Assembly: GCA_021813685.1 (NCBI GenBank)
Contig: JAKAJS010000060.1
Location: 1 to 33,796, forward strand
Direction of reading: 5' to 3'
Length of the DNA: 33,796 nucleotides
DNA from: Deltaproteobacteria bacterium
GTDB taxonomy: Bacteria > Desulfobacterota > Syntrophobacteria > Syntrophobacterales > Syntrophobacteraceae
Positions 1 through 8,043 of the stretch are shown piece after piece. The first letter of the stretch is position 1; every line of letters begins with the position of its first letter. Under the pieces are notes generated by a model. It did no database searches. It had not been told where the DNA came from and worked only from the letters and a program-made list of their open reading frames with translations. The position numbers and the translations under genes were made by a program.

Positions 1-224
1 TGCGAAAATCATCAAGAGTAACCCTAAAAGGTTCGTTTTTTTACCAAATTGAGGCGAATTTTCCTTCAGACGTAGATTTTGCCTCAGGCTTGAACCTGAA
101 AACCCGGGGTTTCCGGATGGACACTAAATAGACCGATGATGTAAAATCGCAGGCGAAGACAAGCGGGAAAGTTGCTTTTGCCTTTGCCGTTTCGAGTAGT
201 CACCAGCTTGCGACAGTTATTGAG
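1..224. other. left-edge stretch, no identified gene
   Basis: A plus-strand frame is open from base 3 to a TAG at 129-131 (about 42 residues). It could be the C-terminal end of a gene that begins outside the window, but I recognise no family in it. A small inverted repeat (TCAGG 84-88, CCTGA 95-99) lies inside this frame and does not look like a terminator. The rest, up to the Vsr start codon, has no supported gene, and I see no convincing promoter for the downstream restriction operon. Confidence 0.3.
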
Positions 225-788
225 ATGACAGATATTTTTTCTCCGGCCCAACGGTCCATTGCCATGTCGAAGGTCGGCAGCAGGGACACGAAGCCTGAAT
301 GGATACTGCGTTCAGGCTTGCACAGACTTGGATTCAGGTATAGGCTCGGAAACAGGCATCTTGCGGGAAAACCGGACCTTCTATTTCCCAAATACCGTGC
401 CGTTGTATTTGTGCACGGATGCTACTGGCATCGCCATCCGGGATGCAAAGACGCCACCACTCCCAAGAGCAACACGGATTTCTGGATTCGTAAATTCGCG
501 GAGAACATCGAGCGGGACCGGCGGACAGAGGAAAAACTGGCTGCCGAAGGTTGGCGCGTGATGGTTGTATGGGAGTGTGAGTTGCTCAAGGAAACCCTTC
601 AGGCCGTCAGGCGGGTTTCCAGGTGGCTGACCCAGGAAACCACCGCCGCCCTGGAGTCGTCGGGAGATGAATCCGTGATTGACAGAGCTCAGTTGCTCAC
701 AGTGGCGGAAAGGCGGGTCAGATATCGCATCTGCTCAAATAATAAACCACACACGAATCTGCCAAAGGGCGAGAAAGGCGACGAATAA
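225..788 (+). CDS. vsr: very short patch repair (Vsr) DNA mismatch endonuclease
   Basis: Nicks DNA 5' of the T in T:G mismatches left by deamination of 5-methylcytosine, so that the mutation made likely by the neighbouring methyltransferase is repaired. The 187-residue protein keeps the Vsr core in register with the E. coli enzyme: E25, catalytic D51 (GKPD motif), H64, C66, H69, H71 and C74, then the VVWECEL motif with C118 as a zinc ligand. It has about 40 extra C-terminal residues of low conservation. The ATG at 225 keeps the N-terminal helix of the family; its ribosome site is weak. The stop overlaps the next start by one base (TAATG), so translation is probably coupled to the methyltransferase. 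The family call is very secure. Confidence 0.96.
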   Translation: MTDIFSPAQRSIAMSKVGSRDTKPEWILRSGLHRLGFRYRLGNRHLAGKPDLLFPKYRAVVFVHGCYWHRHPGCKDATTPKSNTDFWIRKFAENIERDRRTEEKLAAEGWRVMVVWECELLKETLQAVRRVSRWLTQETTAALESSGDESVIDRAQLLTVAERRVRYRICSNNKPHTNLPKGEKGDE

Positions 789-1987
789 TGCAAACGAAGG
801 AGCTTGCTGTAGTCGATCTGTTCTCAGGCGCCGGAGGCATGAGCTACGGGTTTCACATGCACCCGGCATTCAGAATCGTGGCCGCAGCAGACGCCGAAAG
901 AGGCAAGCCGAGCACTGGCGCCGGCAAGCTCCAGTGCAACAGGACTTATGCCAAGAATATAGGCATCAATCCCGTCCCACTCGATCTGGCAACGATTGCG
1001 CCAAATCAGCTCCGGTCAGCACTCGCGCTCCCGGATGGGATGCCAATCTCGGTTCTGCTGACCTGCCCGCCGTGCACCGGATTTAGCCGGGCGGTTCCGG
1101 AAAACCACCTTAGAGACGACCACAGAAACAGTCTGGTACGCCGATCGGCAGAATTTGCCGTAGCGTTGTCTGTCGATGTCGTTGTGATGGAAAACGCCCG
1201 GGAGCTTATACGCGGAAACTTCAAGACTCACTACGAGTGGTTCAGGAGACACCTCGAAAGCCACGGATATAACGTATTTGGAAAAACGTACATGCTTTCG
1301 CGGTTCGGTCTGCCGCAGATTCGGGAACGGGCGATCGTAATAGCTGCAAGAAAGCACCTTACCTTGCACACGATGGAAAATCTGTGGGACGGATGGTGCC
1401 TGAAGGACGAAGCCCTCACAGTCAGAAGGGCCTTCAGTACAATCCCGCCGCAAGCCGACGGTCTCACAAATTCTCCCGATTTTTCATCGGAGTCCGTAAG
1501 GCTCAGAATTGCAGCCATTCCGAAAGACGGAGGGTCTTGGATGGACCTCCTGAAACGCCCGGACGCGGAAAGGCTGATGACGAACTCCATGAAGCGAATC
1601 GCTGCGGCCAAAAGGTTCGGATCGTATCCCGACGTGTACGGACGAATGGCTTGGGACAAACCGGCGCAAACCATCAAGCGGGAATGTTCCCATGTTGGAA
1701 ACGGGCGTTACGCCCACCCGGAGCAGGATCGCTTGTGCACCGTCAGAGAGATCGCAACGCTCCAGGGCTTCCCGGACTCCTTCGTCTTTAACGGCGCAGC
1801 CCTCTCCAACATGTATCGTCACATGGGAGACGCCGTGCCTCCGCTCATTTCCTATCAACTGGCTCATCTAGCGCACTGGATATTAACGGGAGAGCAGCCG
1901 AAAATCGAAGAGATCCTCCTTCAGGGCACCCATCTAAACCGTACCGATCTTATCAGAAAAGGTCAGCAGGAGCTTTTTCATGGTTGA
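788..1987 (+). CDS. DNA (cytosine-5-)-methyltransferase of a type II R-M system
   Basis: Transfers a methyl group from S-adenosylmethionine to C5 of cytosine in an unknown recognition sequence. The 399 residues carry the ordered C5-methylase motifs: motif I DLFSGAGG (10-17), motif IV TCPPCTGFS with catalytic C96, motif VI as ENA (135-137; usually ENV), motif VIII QIRER (177-181), and near the C-terminus a motif X-like GDAVPPLISYQLA. The variable target-recognition region lies between VIII and X and does not show me the specificity. It starts on the last base of vsr and overlaps the next gene by 8 bp, so all three genes look like one translationally coupled operon. Confidence 0.95.
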   Translation: MQTKELAVVDLFSGAGGMSYGFHMHPAFRIVAAADAERGKPSTGAGKLQCNRTYAKNIGINPVPLDLATIAPNQLRSALALPDGMPISVLLTCPPCTGFSRAVPENHLRDDHRNSLVRRSAEFAVALSVDVVVMENARELIRGNFKTHYEWFRRHLESHGYNVFGKTYMLSRFGLPQIRERAIVIAARKHLTLHTMENLWDGWCLKDEALTVRRAFSTIPPQADGLTNSPDFSSESVRLRIAAIPKDGGSWMDLLKRPDAERLMTNSMKRIAAAKRFGSYPDVYGRMAWDKPAQTIKRECSHVGNGRYAHPEQDRLCTVREIATLQGFPDSFVFNGAALSNMYRHMGDAVPPLISYQLAHLAHWILTGEQPKIEEILLQGTHLNRTDLIRKGQQELFHG

Positions 1988-2687
1988 TTTCACCATCTCT
2001 GTTACGGAGGCGGAACAAAGACGGCTACGTGAATTTATCAGCGCCCTCCGGACGGAATGCAAAGCTCAGATGCACCCGGAGTCGATGTTCAACACGGAAA
2101 GCTTCGAGAGCGAGTTTCGTTCCAAACTTCTCACTCACCACTGCTTTATGGGCTCTCCGCTTTTCCAGGAAAGCTTCGATTCCGCCTTCATAACCGCATG
2201 CGCGTATGCCGGGCACGAAGTGGAAAAGGCGCCGATTGGGCAACGCTTTTGGGATGTAAAGGTAAATGGGATAAGAATCAGTCTGAAATCGTCCAAGTCC
2301 AAGGGCCTCAGACCGGGGACCCTTCACATCAGCAAACTTACGGAAGCAGCATGGATACAGGATTGTCGCACCGCCGCGAAAAGATGCGAGGAAACCCATC
2401 GGCTCATCCGCGCCTACTGCGCAGAAGTCGACGCAATCATACGACTTCGCTATTTCCAGGTAAACAGTCTCTACGAACTGGTCGAAATCCCGGTTGACCT
2501 CTTCTCCCAAGTTCTCAAGATAGGCATGGCACATTTCGCCTCCGACGGACCTACGATAAACATCCCGATAGGCAAAAAACCATGCGACTTCACCCTGAAG
2601 CTCGACCGATCGGATGCCAAGGTCACCATCGGGAACATCAATAAGGAGCTTTGCACGGTACACGGCACTTGGCAATTACCGGAATGA
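1980..2687 (+). CDS. probable type II restriction endonuclease, unrecognised family
   Basis: The 235-residue product has no family I can name. Position is the main evidence: it overlaps the cytosine methyltransferase by 8 bp and closes a vsr-methylase-X operon, where the cognate restriction enzyme normally sits. In the sequence, WDVKVNG followed by ISLKSSK gives D92 and K103 in a beta-hairpin-like context, with acidic residues upstream (E44, E80). This resembles the PD-(D/E)xK nuclease core with SLK at the lysine strand. The C-terminal half looks mixed alpha/beta and has no membrane segment. It could instead be an accessory protein of the methylase. The nuclease call is an inference of moderate strength. 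Confidence 0.6.
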   Translation: MVDFTISVTEAEQRRLREFISALRTECKAQMHPESMFNTESFESEFRSKLLTHHCFMGSPLFQESFDSAFITACAYAGHEVEKAPIGQRFWDVKVNGIRISLKSSKSKGLRPGTLHISKLTEAAWIQDCRTAAKRCEETHRLIRAYCAEVDAIIRLRYFQVNSLYELVEIPVDLFSQVLKIGMAHFASDGPTINIPIGKKPCDFTLKLDRSDAKVTIGNINKELCTVHGTWQLPE

Positions 2688-2739
2688 ACCGACTGATCGA
2701 AATATAACCAGAGGGCGCCCGCCGCCGAAGCGCCCAAAA

Positions 2740-2788
2740 AGCCGCGTAGCAGCGTGGGGATGCAAGGGGCGATAGCCCCCGCTCCTTT
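2740..2788 (+). repeat. dispersed GC-rich hairpin element, copy 1 (terminator-like)
   Basis: A GCCGCGTAGC stretch is followed by GGGGATGCAAGGGGCG and a stem GGGGC/GCCCC around 2766-2779, ending in GCTCCTTTT. It lies about 80 bases after the restriction operon and is oriented so that the T-rich tail follows the stem on the plus strand, so it may end that transcript. Related copies occur at about 9880, 17709 and 33341. Confidence 0.5.
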
Positions 2789-3192
2789 TCCCTATCCGGT
2801 TCTCACTCACCTACACTCCCCCGCCACCACGCTCGGGATACTGTTCGAACGAAAAGCTCGGGACAATTCTTTTTATATTTGCCACTACCTCATGATTCCA
2901 CCTATAATGCCCGCCAATATTTTTTTACGCTTTATAAAATTTCATACTGCGGAAATGGGTAAAGAAGCTTCCTTTACCGTGTGGAATATTGTTCCATAAC
3001 CGTTATATTTTTTTCTGACGATTCACAGACATTTCTGCAGCCAGGCATTTCTCCAGCCATACGCTGCATTCTCTTGTACTTAAACAATATTGTACCTTTT
3101 TACCAGGGCGGTCAGTGAACGCCGAAAAACAGGAAGGGGTTTTAGCGGTGAAAAACCGCGCTTTTGTGCAGAATGATGCCCGGCCTGATAGA

Positions 3193-3209
3193 TTGGCTTA
3201 GATCGTGCA
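3193..3209 (+). promoter_or_regulatory. candidate sigma-54 promoter for livKHMGF
   Basis: TTGGCTTAGATCGTGCA has GG and GC separated by exactly ten bases, as sigma-54 requires, and keeps TTGGC at -24. The -12 box is GTGC rather than TTGC. It lies about 95 bases upstream of the livK start. No copy of the ATGC-N6-GCAT palindrome found elsewhere in the window is present here. Confidence 0.35.
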
Positions 3210-3303
3210 TCAGTTTGCGCCGGGAGCGAATCCGCCACGAGCAAACCATCGGGGTTGTGCTGAGATGTGATTTTTTGTGTTTTCTTCAAGTAAGGAGGAA
3301 CGG

Positions 3304-4545
3304 ATGAGAAGAGTCGGAACATTTCTTTTAGCACTGAGCGCCTTTGTTTTATTTACGATTCCGGCGATGGCGGCGGAAAGAGACTACTACAAGGTCGGTG
3401 TCGTGACGTCTCTGTCCGGGGATCTTGCAACCGGGGGCAACGTCACCAAAAGAGGCTATGACCTGTGGGCGAAAACGGTAAACGAACAGGGAGGAATAGA
3501 GGTTAACGGAAAGAAGTATAAGGTGAAGCTCTACTACGGCGACGATGGGTCCCAGCCGGCCCAGGGCGCCATGGCGGCCGAACGGTTGGCCACCCAGGAA
3601 GGCGTTGATTTTGTCCTGGGGCCCTATGCTTCCGGTGTCACCCTCGCCGCGGCGCCCGTTCTGGAAAAGTACAGCGTCCCCATGATCACGGGTTCTGCGG
3701 AATCCCCCATGATCTGGCTGCAGAAGTTCAAGTACACTTTCGGCACGGTGCCGGCGGTGACCTTCACGGCCGCTGCGGCGATCAAATCGATAGCTGCTCT
3801 CAAGCCGCAGCCAAAGACGGCAATCATTATCGGCTCCAACGACGCATTTTCCAAGGCGACCGCCGAAGCGTTTCAGACGGCAGCAAAATCTGCCGGCATC
3901 AAGGTCCTGAAGTTTAACATCGTCCCCTCCGGGCAGGATCTTACCCCCTTCCTGTCGGCCGCCAAAAACCTGCAGCCCGACCTCATCGCCTTCGGTGGCC
4001 ATGATGAGGAATTGATCAATCTGGTCAAGGCGCTGGTTCAGATCGATTATACTCCCAAGGCGCTCCTCATGCATTACGGAGTGACGGAACCCGCCTTTAT
4101 AGAGGGGCTGGGGAAAAATGCCAATGATGTGTTTGGCGCCTCCGTATGGACCGGCGATTTGCCGATCAAGGGCGCGTATCTGTGGCCGACTGCCAAGGCT
4201 TATGCCGATGCGGCTCAAAAAGAGTTCAAGACGCCGGCCGACTATACACAGGCCGGTTGCAGTGCTGCCGGGATCGCCTTTCAGGTGGCTTTGCAGAAAG
4301 CCGCACTCGCGCCCCCTCTTGACCAGGCAAAACGGCAAAAGCTGGTAAATGCTCTGGAAAACCTTGATATTTCCACATTTTACGGTACGATTCGCTTTGC
4401 CAAGAGCGGCGAGTTTTATCATTCCAACGTCGGCGTGAAGCCCATTACCGTTCAGATTCAAAAGGGACAGGTCGTCGTGGTCGGGCCCGCCAATTTGGCG
4501 AAAGCGCCTGCCGTATATCCCATGACTCCCTGGAACAAAAGATAA
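3304..4545 (+). CDS. livK: ABC transporter periplasmic substrate-binding protein, LivK type
   Basis: Captures a branched-chain amino acid or related small substrate in the periplasm and delivers it to the LivHMGF membrane complex. The start is ATG 3304, not the in-frame GTG at 3277, because a strong AAGGAGGAA site (3292-3300) sits just ahead of it; this gives 413 residues. Residues 1-23 form a clear signal peptide (positive RR, hydrophobic core, AMAA cleavage). The mature part begins YYKVGVVTSLSGDLATGG, the opening strand and ligand loop of the Peripla_BP_6 fold, and the length is normal. It is the first gene of the liv operon. Ligand cannot be assigned: Liv-type receptors also bind amides, urea, aromatic acids and other acids. 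Confidence 0.9.
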   Translation: MRRVGTFLLALSAFVLFTIPAMAAERDYYKVGVVTSLSGDLATGGNVTKRGYDLWAKTVNEQGGIEVNGKKYKVKLYYGDDGSQPAQGAMAAERLATQEGVDFVLGPYASGVTLAAAPVLEKYSVPMITGSAESPMIWLQKFKYTFGTVPAVTFTAAAAIKSIAALKPQPKTAIIIGSNDAFSKATAEAFQTAAKSAGIKVLKFNIVPSGQDLTPFLSAAKNLQPDLIAFGGHDEELINLVKALVQIDYTPKALLMHYGVTEPAFIEGLGKNANDVFGASVWTGDLPIKGAYLWPTAKAYADAAQKEFKTPADYTQAGCSAAGIAFQVALQKAALAPPLDQAKRQKLVNALENLDISTFYGTIRFAKSGEFYHSNVGVKPITVQIQKGQVVVVGPANLAKAPAVYPMTPWNKR

Positions 4546-4559
4546 TCAACCCTAACTCT

Positions 4560-4584
4560 GGCAGGGCGGCTCCGCCGTCCTGCC
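4560..4584 (+). terminator. intergenic hairpin between livK and livH (attenuator or mRNA-processing stem)
   Basis: GGCAGGGCGG (4560-4569) pairs with CCGTCCTGCC (4575-4584), nine of ten positions, with a five-base loop. There is no T-tract, so it is unlikely to be a full terminator. Hairpins at this place commonly stabilise the binding-protein mRNA and lower expression of the permease genes, matching the excess of binding protein these systems need. Confidence 0.5.
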
Positions 4585-4602
4585 TCTGCCCAGGTGCTAC
4601 CT

Positions 4603-5487
4603 ATGAATTTACTGCCTCAAGCCTTGATCGACGGGATTCTGATCGGGGGTATCTACATTACTTTTTCCATTGGCTTTTCCCTTGCCTTCGGGGTCATGCA
4701 CATCATCGATTTCGCCGTTGGAGAGTGGGTGATGCTTGGCGCCTTTCTCGGATTTTACCTCAACGGATGGCTTGGCATCGACACGATCCTGTTTCTCCCC
4801 GTTGTCTTTATCGTGTTCGGATGCATCGGCTACCTGCTCCAGCCCATCATCTACAGGGTCTTGAGCGGCACGAGGGGAAACCCCCGCCTCATGGGTCTTG
4901 TATTCACCTTCGGCATCGCCCTCATGATCCAGGGTTTGGGTCTGACATTTTTCGGGTTTTACAGCCATACCATAAAGACTTTTCTTACCGCGGGCTGTCT
5001 CCAGTTTTCAATCGCCGGCAGCTACATCACCATCCCCATAGTGCGCCTGGCCGCATTGATTTATGCCCTCGCAATAACCTTCGGCCTGAGCTATCTTCTG
5101 AAAAAGACCGACTTCGGCATAGCCGTTCGCGCCGTGGCCCAACACCGGGATGCTGCGGCTCTCATGGGGATAAACATCAAGAAGACAAGCTCGTATATCT
5201 ATGCGATATACGTTGGCATAAGCGCCATGACCGGGATTCTTCTGGGTTCGGTTTTTTCCATTACCGCCCAGATGGGAGGAAACTACACCATTCTCGCGTT
5301 TTTTGTGGTTGTTCTCGCCGGCATGGGATATCTGCCGGGGGTCCCGTGGGCCGCATTTCTGCTGGGAATCGTGCAGTCGTTGTTCCTCATCTATTTCAAC
5401 CCGGATTGGACACTGCTTGCAGTTTTCACCATCCTCTTCTTAATATTGATAATTTCGCCTAAAGGCCTCTTTGGAAGGGGGATATGA
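4603..5487 (+). CDS. livH: branched-chain amino acid ABC transporter permease LivH
   Basis: First of the two inner-membrane permease subunits of a Liv-type importer. The ATG at 4603 is preferred over the GTG at 4594, because AGGTG just upstream serves as its ribosome site; this gives 294 residues. The protein is almost wholly hydrophobic, with about eight predicted membrane segments. It opens with LPQALIDGILIGGIYITFSIGFSLAFGVM and contains a cytoplasmic loop near residue 180 (AVRAVAQHRDAAALMGI), which corresponds to the family's EAA-like contact with the ATPases. The stop overlaps the livM start by four bases (ATGA), indicating coupled translation. Confidence 0.93.
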   Translation: MNLLPQALIDGILIGGIYITFSIGFSLAFGVMHIIDFAVGEWVMLGAFLGFYLNGWLGIDTILFLPVVFIVFGCIGYLLQPIIYRVLSGTRGNPRLMGLVFTFGIALMIQGLGLTFFGFYSHTIKTFLTAGCLQFSIAGSYITIPIVRLAALIYALAITFGLSYLLKKTDFGIAVRAVAQHRDAAALMGINIKKTSSYIYAIYVGISAMTGILLGSVFSITAQMGGNYTILAFFVVVLAGMGYLPGVPWAAFLLGIVQSLFLIYFNPDWTLLAVFTILFLILIISPKGLFGRGI

Positions 5488-6473
5488 ACATGTTACGCAA
5501 CCGCTTCCTTCTCATATATATAGGGATCGTAGCCCTGCTCTCGCTTATCCCTCTTTTTATTCACAATACGTTTTTTCTCCGAATCGCAACCGAAGCCTTC
5601 ATGTGGGTCGGGATGGCGATCACCTGGGATGTCCTGGCAGGCTATACGGGATATCTCAACTTCGGTCATGGCGTTTCTTTTGGCGTGGGAGCTTATGTCA
5701 CCGCTATTTTCATGGCCAAGCTCCATTGGGCCTTTTTTCCCTCAATTCTGGTGGGCGGGCTCGGCGCAGGATTGCTGGCCCTTCTGGTCGGCTTTCCCAC
5801 ACTGCGCCTCTATGGCGCCTATTTCGCCATAGCCACCTGGGCGATGGGCAGAGCCGTGCAGCAGCTGGCGCTCGTTTTGAATATCACCGGGGGCCCCGAC
5901 GGGATGCGGCTTCCGCCTTTCCTGAATCCTCCCTTTTTTTTCTACACGATGCTCTTTACTGTCGCAGCCATTTTCTTGATACTGTGGTATCTGCTGGAAA
6001 AATCCCCATTCGGGTTGAAGCTGCAGGCGATCCGCGAAGATGAATCAGGCGCCATGGCGATCGGGATCAACCCTGCCCTCATCAAGGTCAAAGCCTTCGT
6101 GCTCTCGGCAATACCCGCCGGCATCATCGGCGGCATTTACGCCTATTGGCTCACCTACATCAATCCTTCCTCCACTCTGGGAGATCTGATGACCGACCAG
6201 GCTGTGGTCATGGCCGTCTTCGGCGGACTGGGCACCCTGATCGGGCCTACCATCGGGGCGGTGCTCATCTATGCCTTCAAAACCTACTTCTGGGCCGGCC
6301 TCTCTCAGTACCAGGTACTCTATCTGGTTATCCTCGGCGGCACGATCGCGGCAAGCGTTGTGTTCCTTCCCGACGGGTTGTGGGGCGCAATTGTTTCCCG
6401 ACATGGCGGGCGCAAGACCCTCAAAAAGGGACTGGCTTTGGAAAAAAAAGCTCAAACTGAAATGGACACGTGA
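5484..6473 (+). CDS. livM: branched-chain amino acid ABC transporter permease LivM
   Basis: Second permease subunit, 329 residues, pairing with LivH to form the membrane channel. It carries the LivM hallmarks: an N-terminal hydrophobic region, GYTGYLNFGHGVSFGVGAY near residue 55, and the cytoplasmic loop FGLKLQAIREDESGAMAIGINPALIKVKAF near residue 175, which docks on the ATPase subunits. It starts in a four-base ATGA overlap with livH, with a good GGAAGGGGG site inside the end of livH. The charged, lysine-rich C-terminal tail is cytoplasmic. The next gene begins on its stop codon. Confidence 0.93.
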   Translation: MNMLRNRFLLIYIGIVALLSLIPLFIHNTFFLRIATEAFMWVGMAITWDVLAGYTGYLNFGHGVSFGVGAYVTAIFMAKLHWAFFPSILVGGLGAGLLALLVGFPTLRLYGAYFAIATWAMGRAVQQLALVLNITGGPDGMRLPPFLNPPFFFYTMLFTVAAIFLILWYLLEKSPFGLKLQAIREDESGAMAIGINPALIKVKAFVLSAIPAGIIGGIYAYWLTYINPSSTLGDLMTDQAVVMAVFGGLGTLIGPTIGAVLIYAFKTYFWAGLSQYQVLYLVILGGTIAASVVFLPDGLWGAIVSRHGGRKTLKKGLALEKKAQTEMDT

Positions 6474-7201
6474 CAATGGGTGAAAAGTTACTGAGCATAG
6501 AATCTGTTACCAAGACGTTCGGGGGCCTCAAGGCCATCAATGATGTATCCTTTTCGGTGGGGTCGGGGGATATTGTCGGCCTGATCGGCCCCAACGGGGC
6601 GGGAAAAACGACGCTTTTCAACACCATCAGCGGCTATTATCGGCCCAGCACCGGAAGAATCCTCTTTGGAAACCGGGACATCTCGCGAGACCCCGTCTAT
6701 CAACTTGCCGCAACCGGCATAGGCAGAACATTCCAGATTGTAAAGCCATTTGCCGGGCTTACCGTCCTGGAAAATGTCGCCGTCGCCTCCTTTTTAAAAT
6801 ATCCGAAAAAGAAAGATGCGCTCGAAAATGCCGAAAAGGTCCTCGCCTTTACGGGATTGCTGAATCGGAAGGATACGCCTGCACAAGGCCTTACCCTTGC
6901 GGGCAAAAAACGGCTGGAAATATCCAAGGCACTGGCCCTGGAACCCAAATTGCTCCTTCTCGATGAAGTCGTAGCCGGACTCAATCCTTCGGAAGCGGAT
7001 CAAACAATAGACCTGATCCTCAAAATACGGGATAAAGGCGTCACCATACTGATTGTAGAACACATTATGCGCGTTATAATGAATATCAGCGACAATGTCG
7101 TCGTTATCAACTATGGGACAAAGATTGCCGAAGGTCCACCCAAAGAGGTTGTAAACGATCCAACCGTCATCAAAGCCTATTTAGGAGAACAATCTCAATG
7201 A
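6470..7201 (+). CDS. livG: branched-chain amino acid ABC transporter ATP-binding protein LivG
   Basis: ATPase subunit of the Liv importer. Walker A is GPNGAGKTT (residues 40-48), Walker B is LLLLDEVV followed by AGLNPSEAD, and the H-loop lies in IVEHIMRV. The signature helix reads LTLAGKKRLEISKAL, a loose version of LSGGQ; loose signatures are usual in LivG. The GTG at 6470 overlaps the livM stop by four bases, like the other junctions in this operon. An ATG at 6476 is an equally reasonable start, since neither has a strong ribosome site. Its partner ATPase LivF follows with another four-base overlap. Confidence 0.93.
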   Translation: MTMGEKLLSIESVTKTFGGLKAINDVSFSVGSGDIVGLIGPNGAGKTTLFNTISGYYRPSTGRILFGNRDISRDPVYQLAATGIGRTFQIVKPFAGLTVLENVAVASFLKYPKKKDALENAEKVLAFTGLLNRKDTPAQGLTLAGKKRLEISKALALEPKLLLLDEVVAGLNPSEADQTIDLILKIRDKGVTILIVEHIMRVIMNISDNVVVINYGTKIAEGPPKEVVNDPTVIKAYLGEQSQ

Positions 7202-7908
7202 GTTTATTGCAGATTAGCAATCTCGATGCGTTCTATGGGGAAAGCCAGGCATTGTGGGATATTTGTCTCAACGTTGAAAAAGGGCAGCTGGTCACCCTTG
7301 TGGGCGCCAACGGAACGGGCAAAACGACCCTGTTGAAGTCCATAAACGGCTTACTGCCTCCGCGGTCCGGGAAGATATCCTTTTCGGGCGAAGAGATTCA
7401 GACATTGCCGGTCCATGAAATATCCGACCGGGGAATCACCCTGGTCCCCGAAGGGCGTCAGTTGTTTCCCAAGATGAATGTTCAAGACAACTTGATTGCC
7501 GGATCCTATTTGAAGAGGGCAAAAAAGAAACGGGCAGCCAATCTGTCGAAAGTCTACGAACTCTTCCCGCGCCTGCTGGACAGAAAAAATCAGATAGCCG
7601 ACACCCTGTCCGGGGGGGAACAGCAGATGCTCGCAATCGGCAGAGCTCTCATGCAGGACCCTCAGTTGATCATGTTCGACGAGCCGAGCCTGGGCCTTGC
7701 GCCCATACTCGTGCAGGAGATATTTTCGATCATCGACGGCCTTCACAACGCCGGGGCAACCATCCTGCTCGTGGAACAAAATGTCAACCTGGCGATTAAG
7801 GTAGCCGATTTTTGTTATGTGCTCGAAAATGGCCGAATCGTCATGCAAGGCACGGGTCAGGAGCTTGAAAACGACGAAAAGATCCGTGAGGCGTATATGG
7901 GGTTGTAG
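7198..7908 (+). CDS. livF: branched-chain amino acid ABC transporter ATP-binding protein LivF
   Basis: Second ATPase of the transporter, 236 residues. Walker A is GANGTGKTT (about 36-44), the signature is an intact LSGGEQQMLAIGRAL, and Walker B is LIMFDEPSLGLAP. The LivF-specific VPEGRQLFPKMNVQDNL follows the Q-loop region. The ATG overlaps the livG stop (ATGA). It is the last gene of the operon: a long perfect hairpin follows 50 bases after the stop, and the next gene is on the opposite strand. Confidence 0.94.
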   Translation: MSLLQISNLDAFYGESQALWDICLNVEKGQLVTLVGANGTGKTTLLKSINGLLPPRSGKISFSGEEIQTLPVHEISDRGITLVPEGRQLFPKMNVQDNLIAGSYLKRAKKKRAANLSKVYELFPRLLDRKNQIADTLSGGEQQMLAIGRALMQDPQLIMFDEPSLGLAPILVQEIFSIIDGLHNAGATILLVEQNVNLAIKVADFCYVLENGRIVMQGTGQELENDEKIREAYMGL

Positions 7909-7957
7909 GAAACAACCGATCAGACCCAACGATTCGAACAGGTAATTGAATGAAAGC

Positions 7958-7990
7958 ACCGCCGGTTTGCATCGCATGCAAACCGGCGGT
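7958..7990. terminator. bidirectional hairpin between convergent livF and the APC permease gene
   Basis: ACCGCCGGTTTGCAT (7958-7972) and ATGCAAACCGGCGGT (7976-7990) form a perfect 15-bp stem with a three-base loop. It lies between convergent genes, so it can serve both strands. A clear T-tract is missing on either side. Confidence 0.65.
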
Positions 7991-8020
7991 ACTGCATTTA
8001 CGGCAACTTTCAAATAACGC

Positions 8021-8036
8021 GAGAGCCCCGGCTCTC
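8021..8036 (-). terminator. small hairpin at the 3' end of the APC permease gene
   Basis: GAGAGCC and GGCTCTC form a seven-base stem a few bases past the minus-strand stop at 8044. The loop is only two bases as drawn, so the top pair probably opens, and there is no T-run. It may assist the larger hairpin at 7958-7990. Confidence 0.35.
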
Positions 8037-8043
8037 TAAACCG

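Larger units (their letters stand above)
2688..3303 (+). promoter_or_regulatory. long intergenic leader region before livK, with palindromes
   Basis: No supported gene lies in this 616-base gap; the 81-codon frame at 2754-2999 has no ribosome site and no recognisable protein. Besides a GC-rich repeat copy near its left end, the central part is AT-rich. It holds two operator-like palindromes close together: GGTAAAG (2958-2964) facing CTTTACC (2972-2978), and TGGAA (2982-2986) facing TTCCA (2992-2996). A short hairpin GCGGT/ACCGC (3145-3149/3155-3159) lies nearer the gene. The layout suggests regulated transcription of the liv operon; the regulator is unknown. Confidence 0.35.

Noticed and set aside
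2754-2999. 81-codon plus-strand frame in the livK leader
   Set aside because: Starts in a dispersed repeat, has no ribosome site and no protein-like pattern.
3349-4461. 370-codon minus-strand open frame
   Set aside because: Shadow of livK in GC-rich coding DNA; composition is unlike a protein.
7970-7980. GCATCGCATGC-like bases as another copy of the ATGC-N6-GCAT site
   Set aside because: They are the loop region of the livF hairpin and have the wrong spacing and half-site order.
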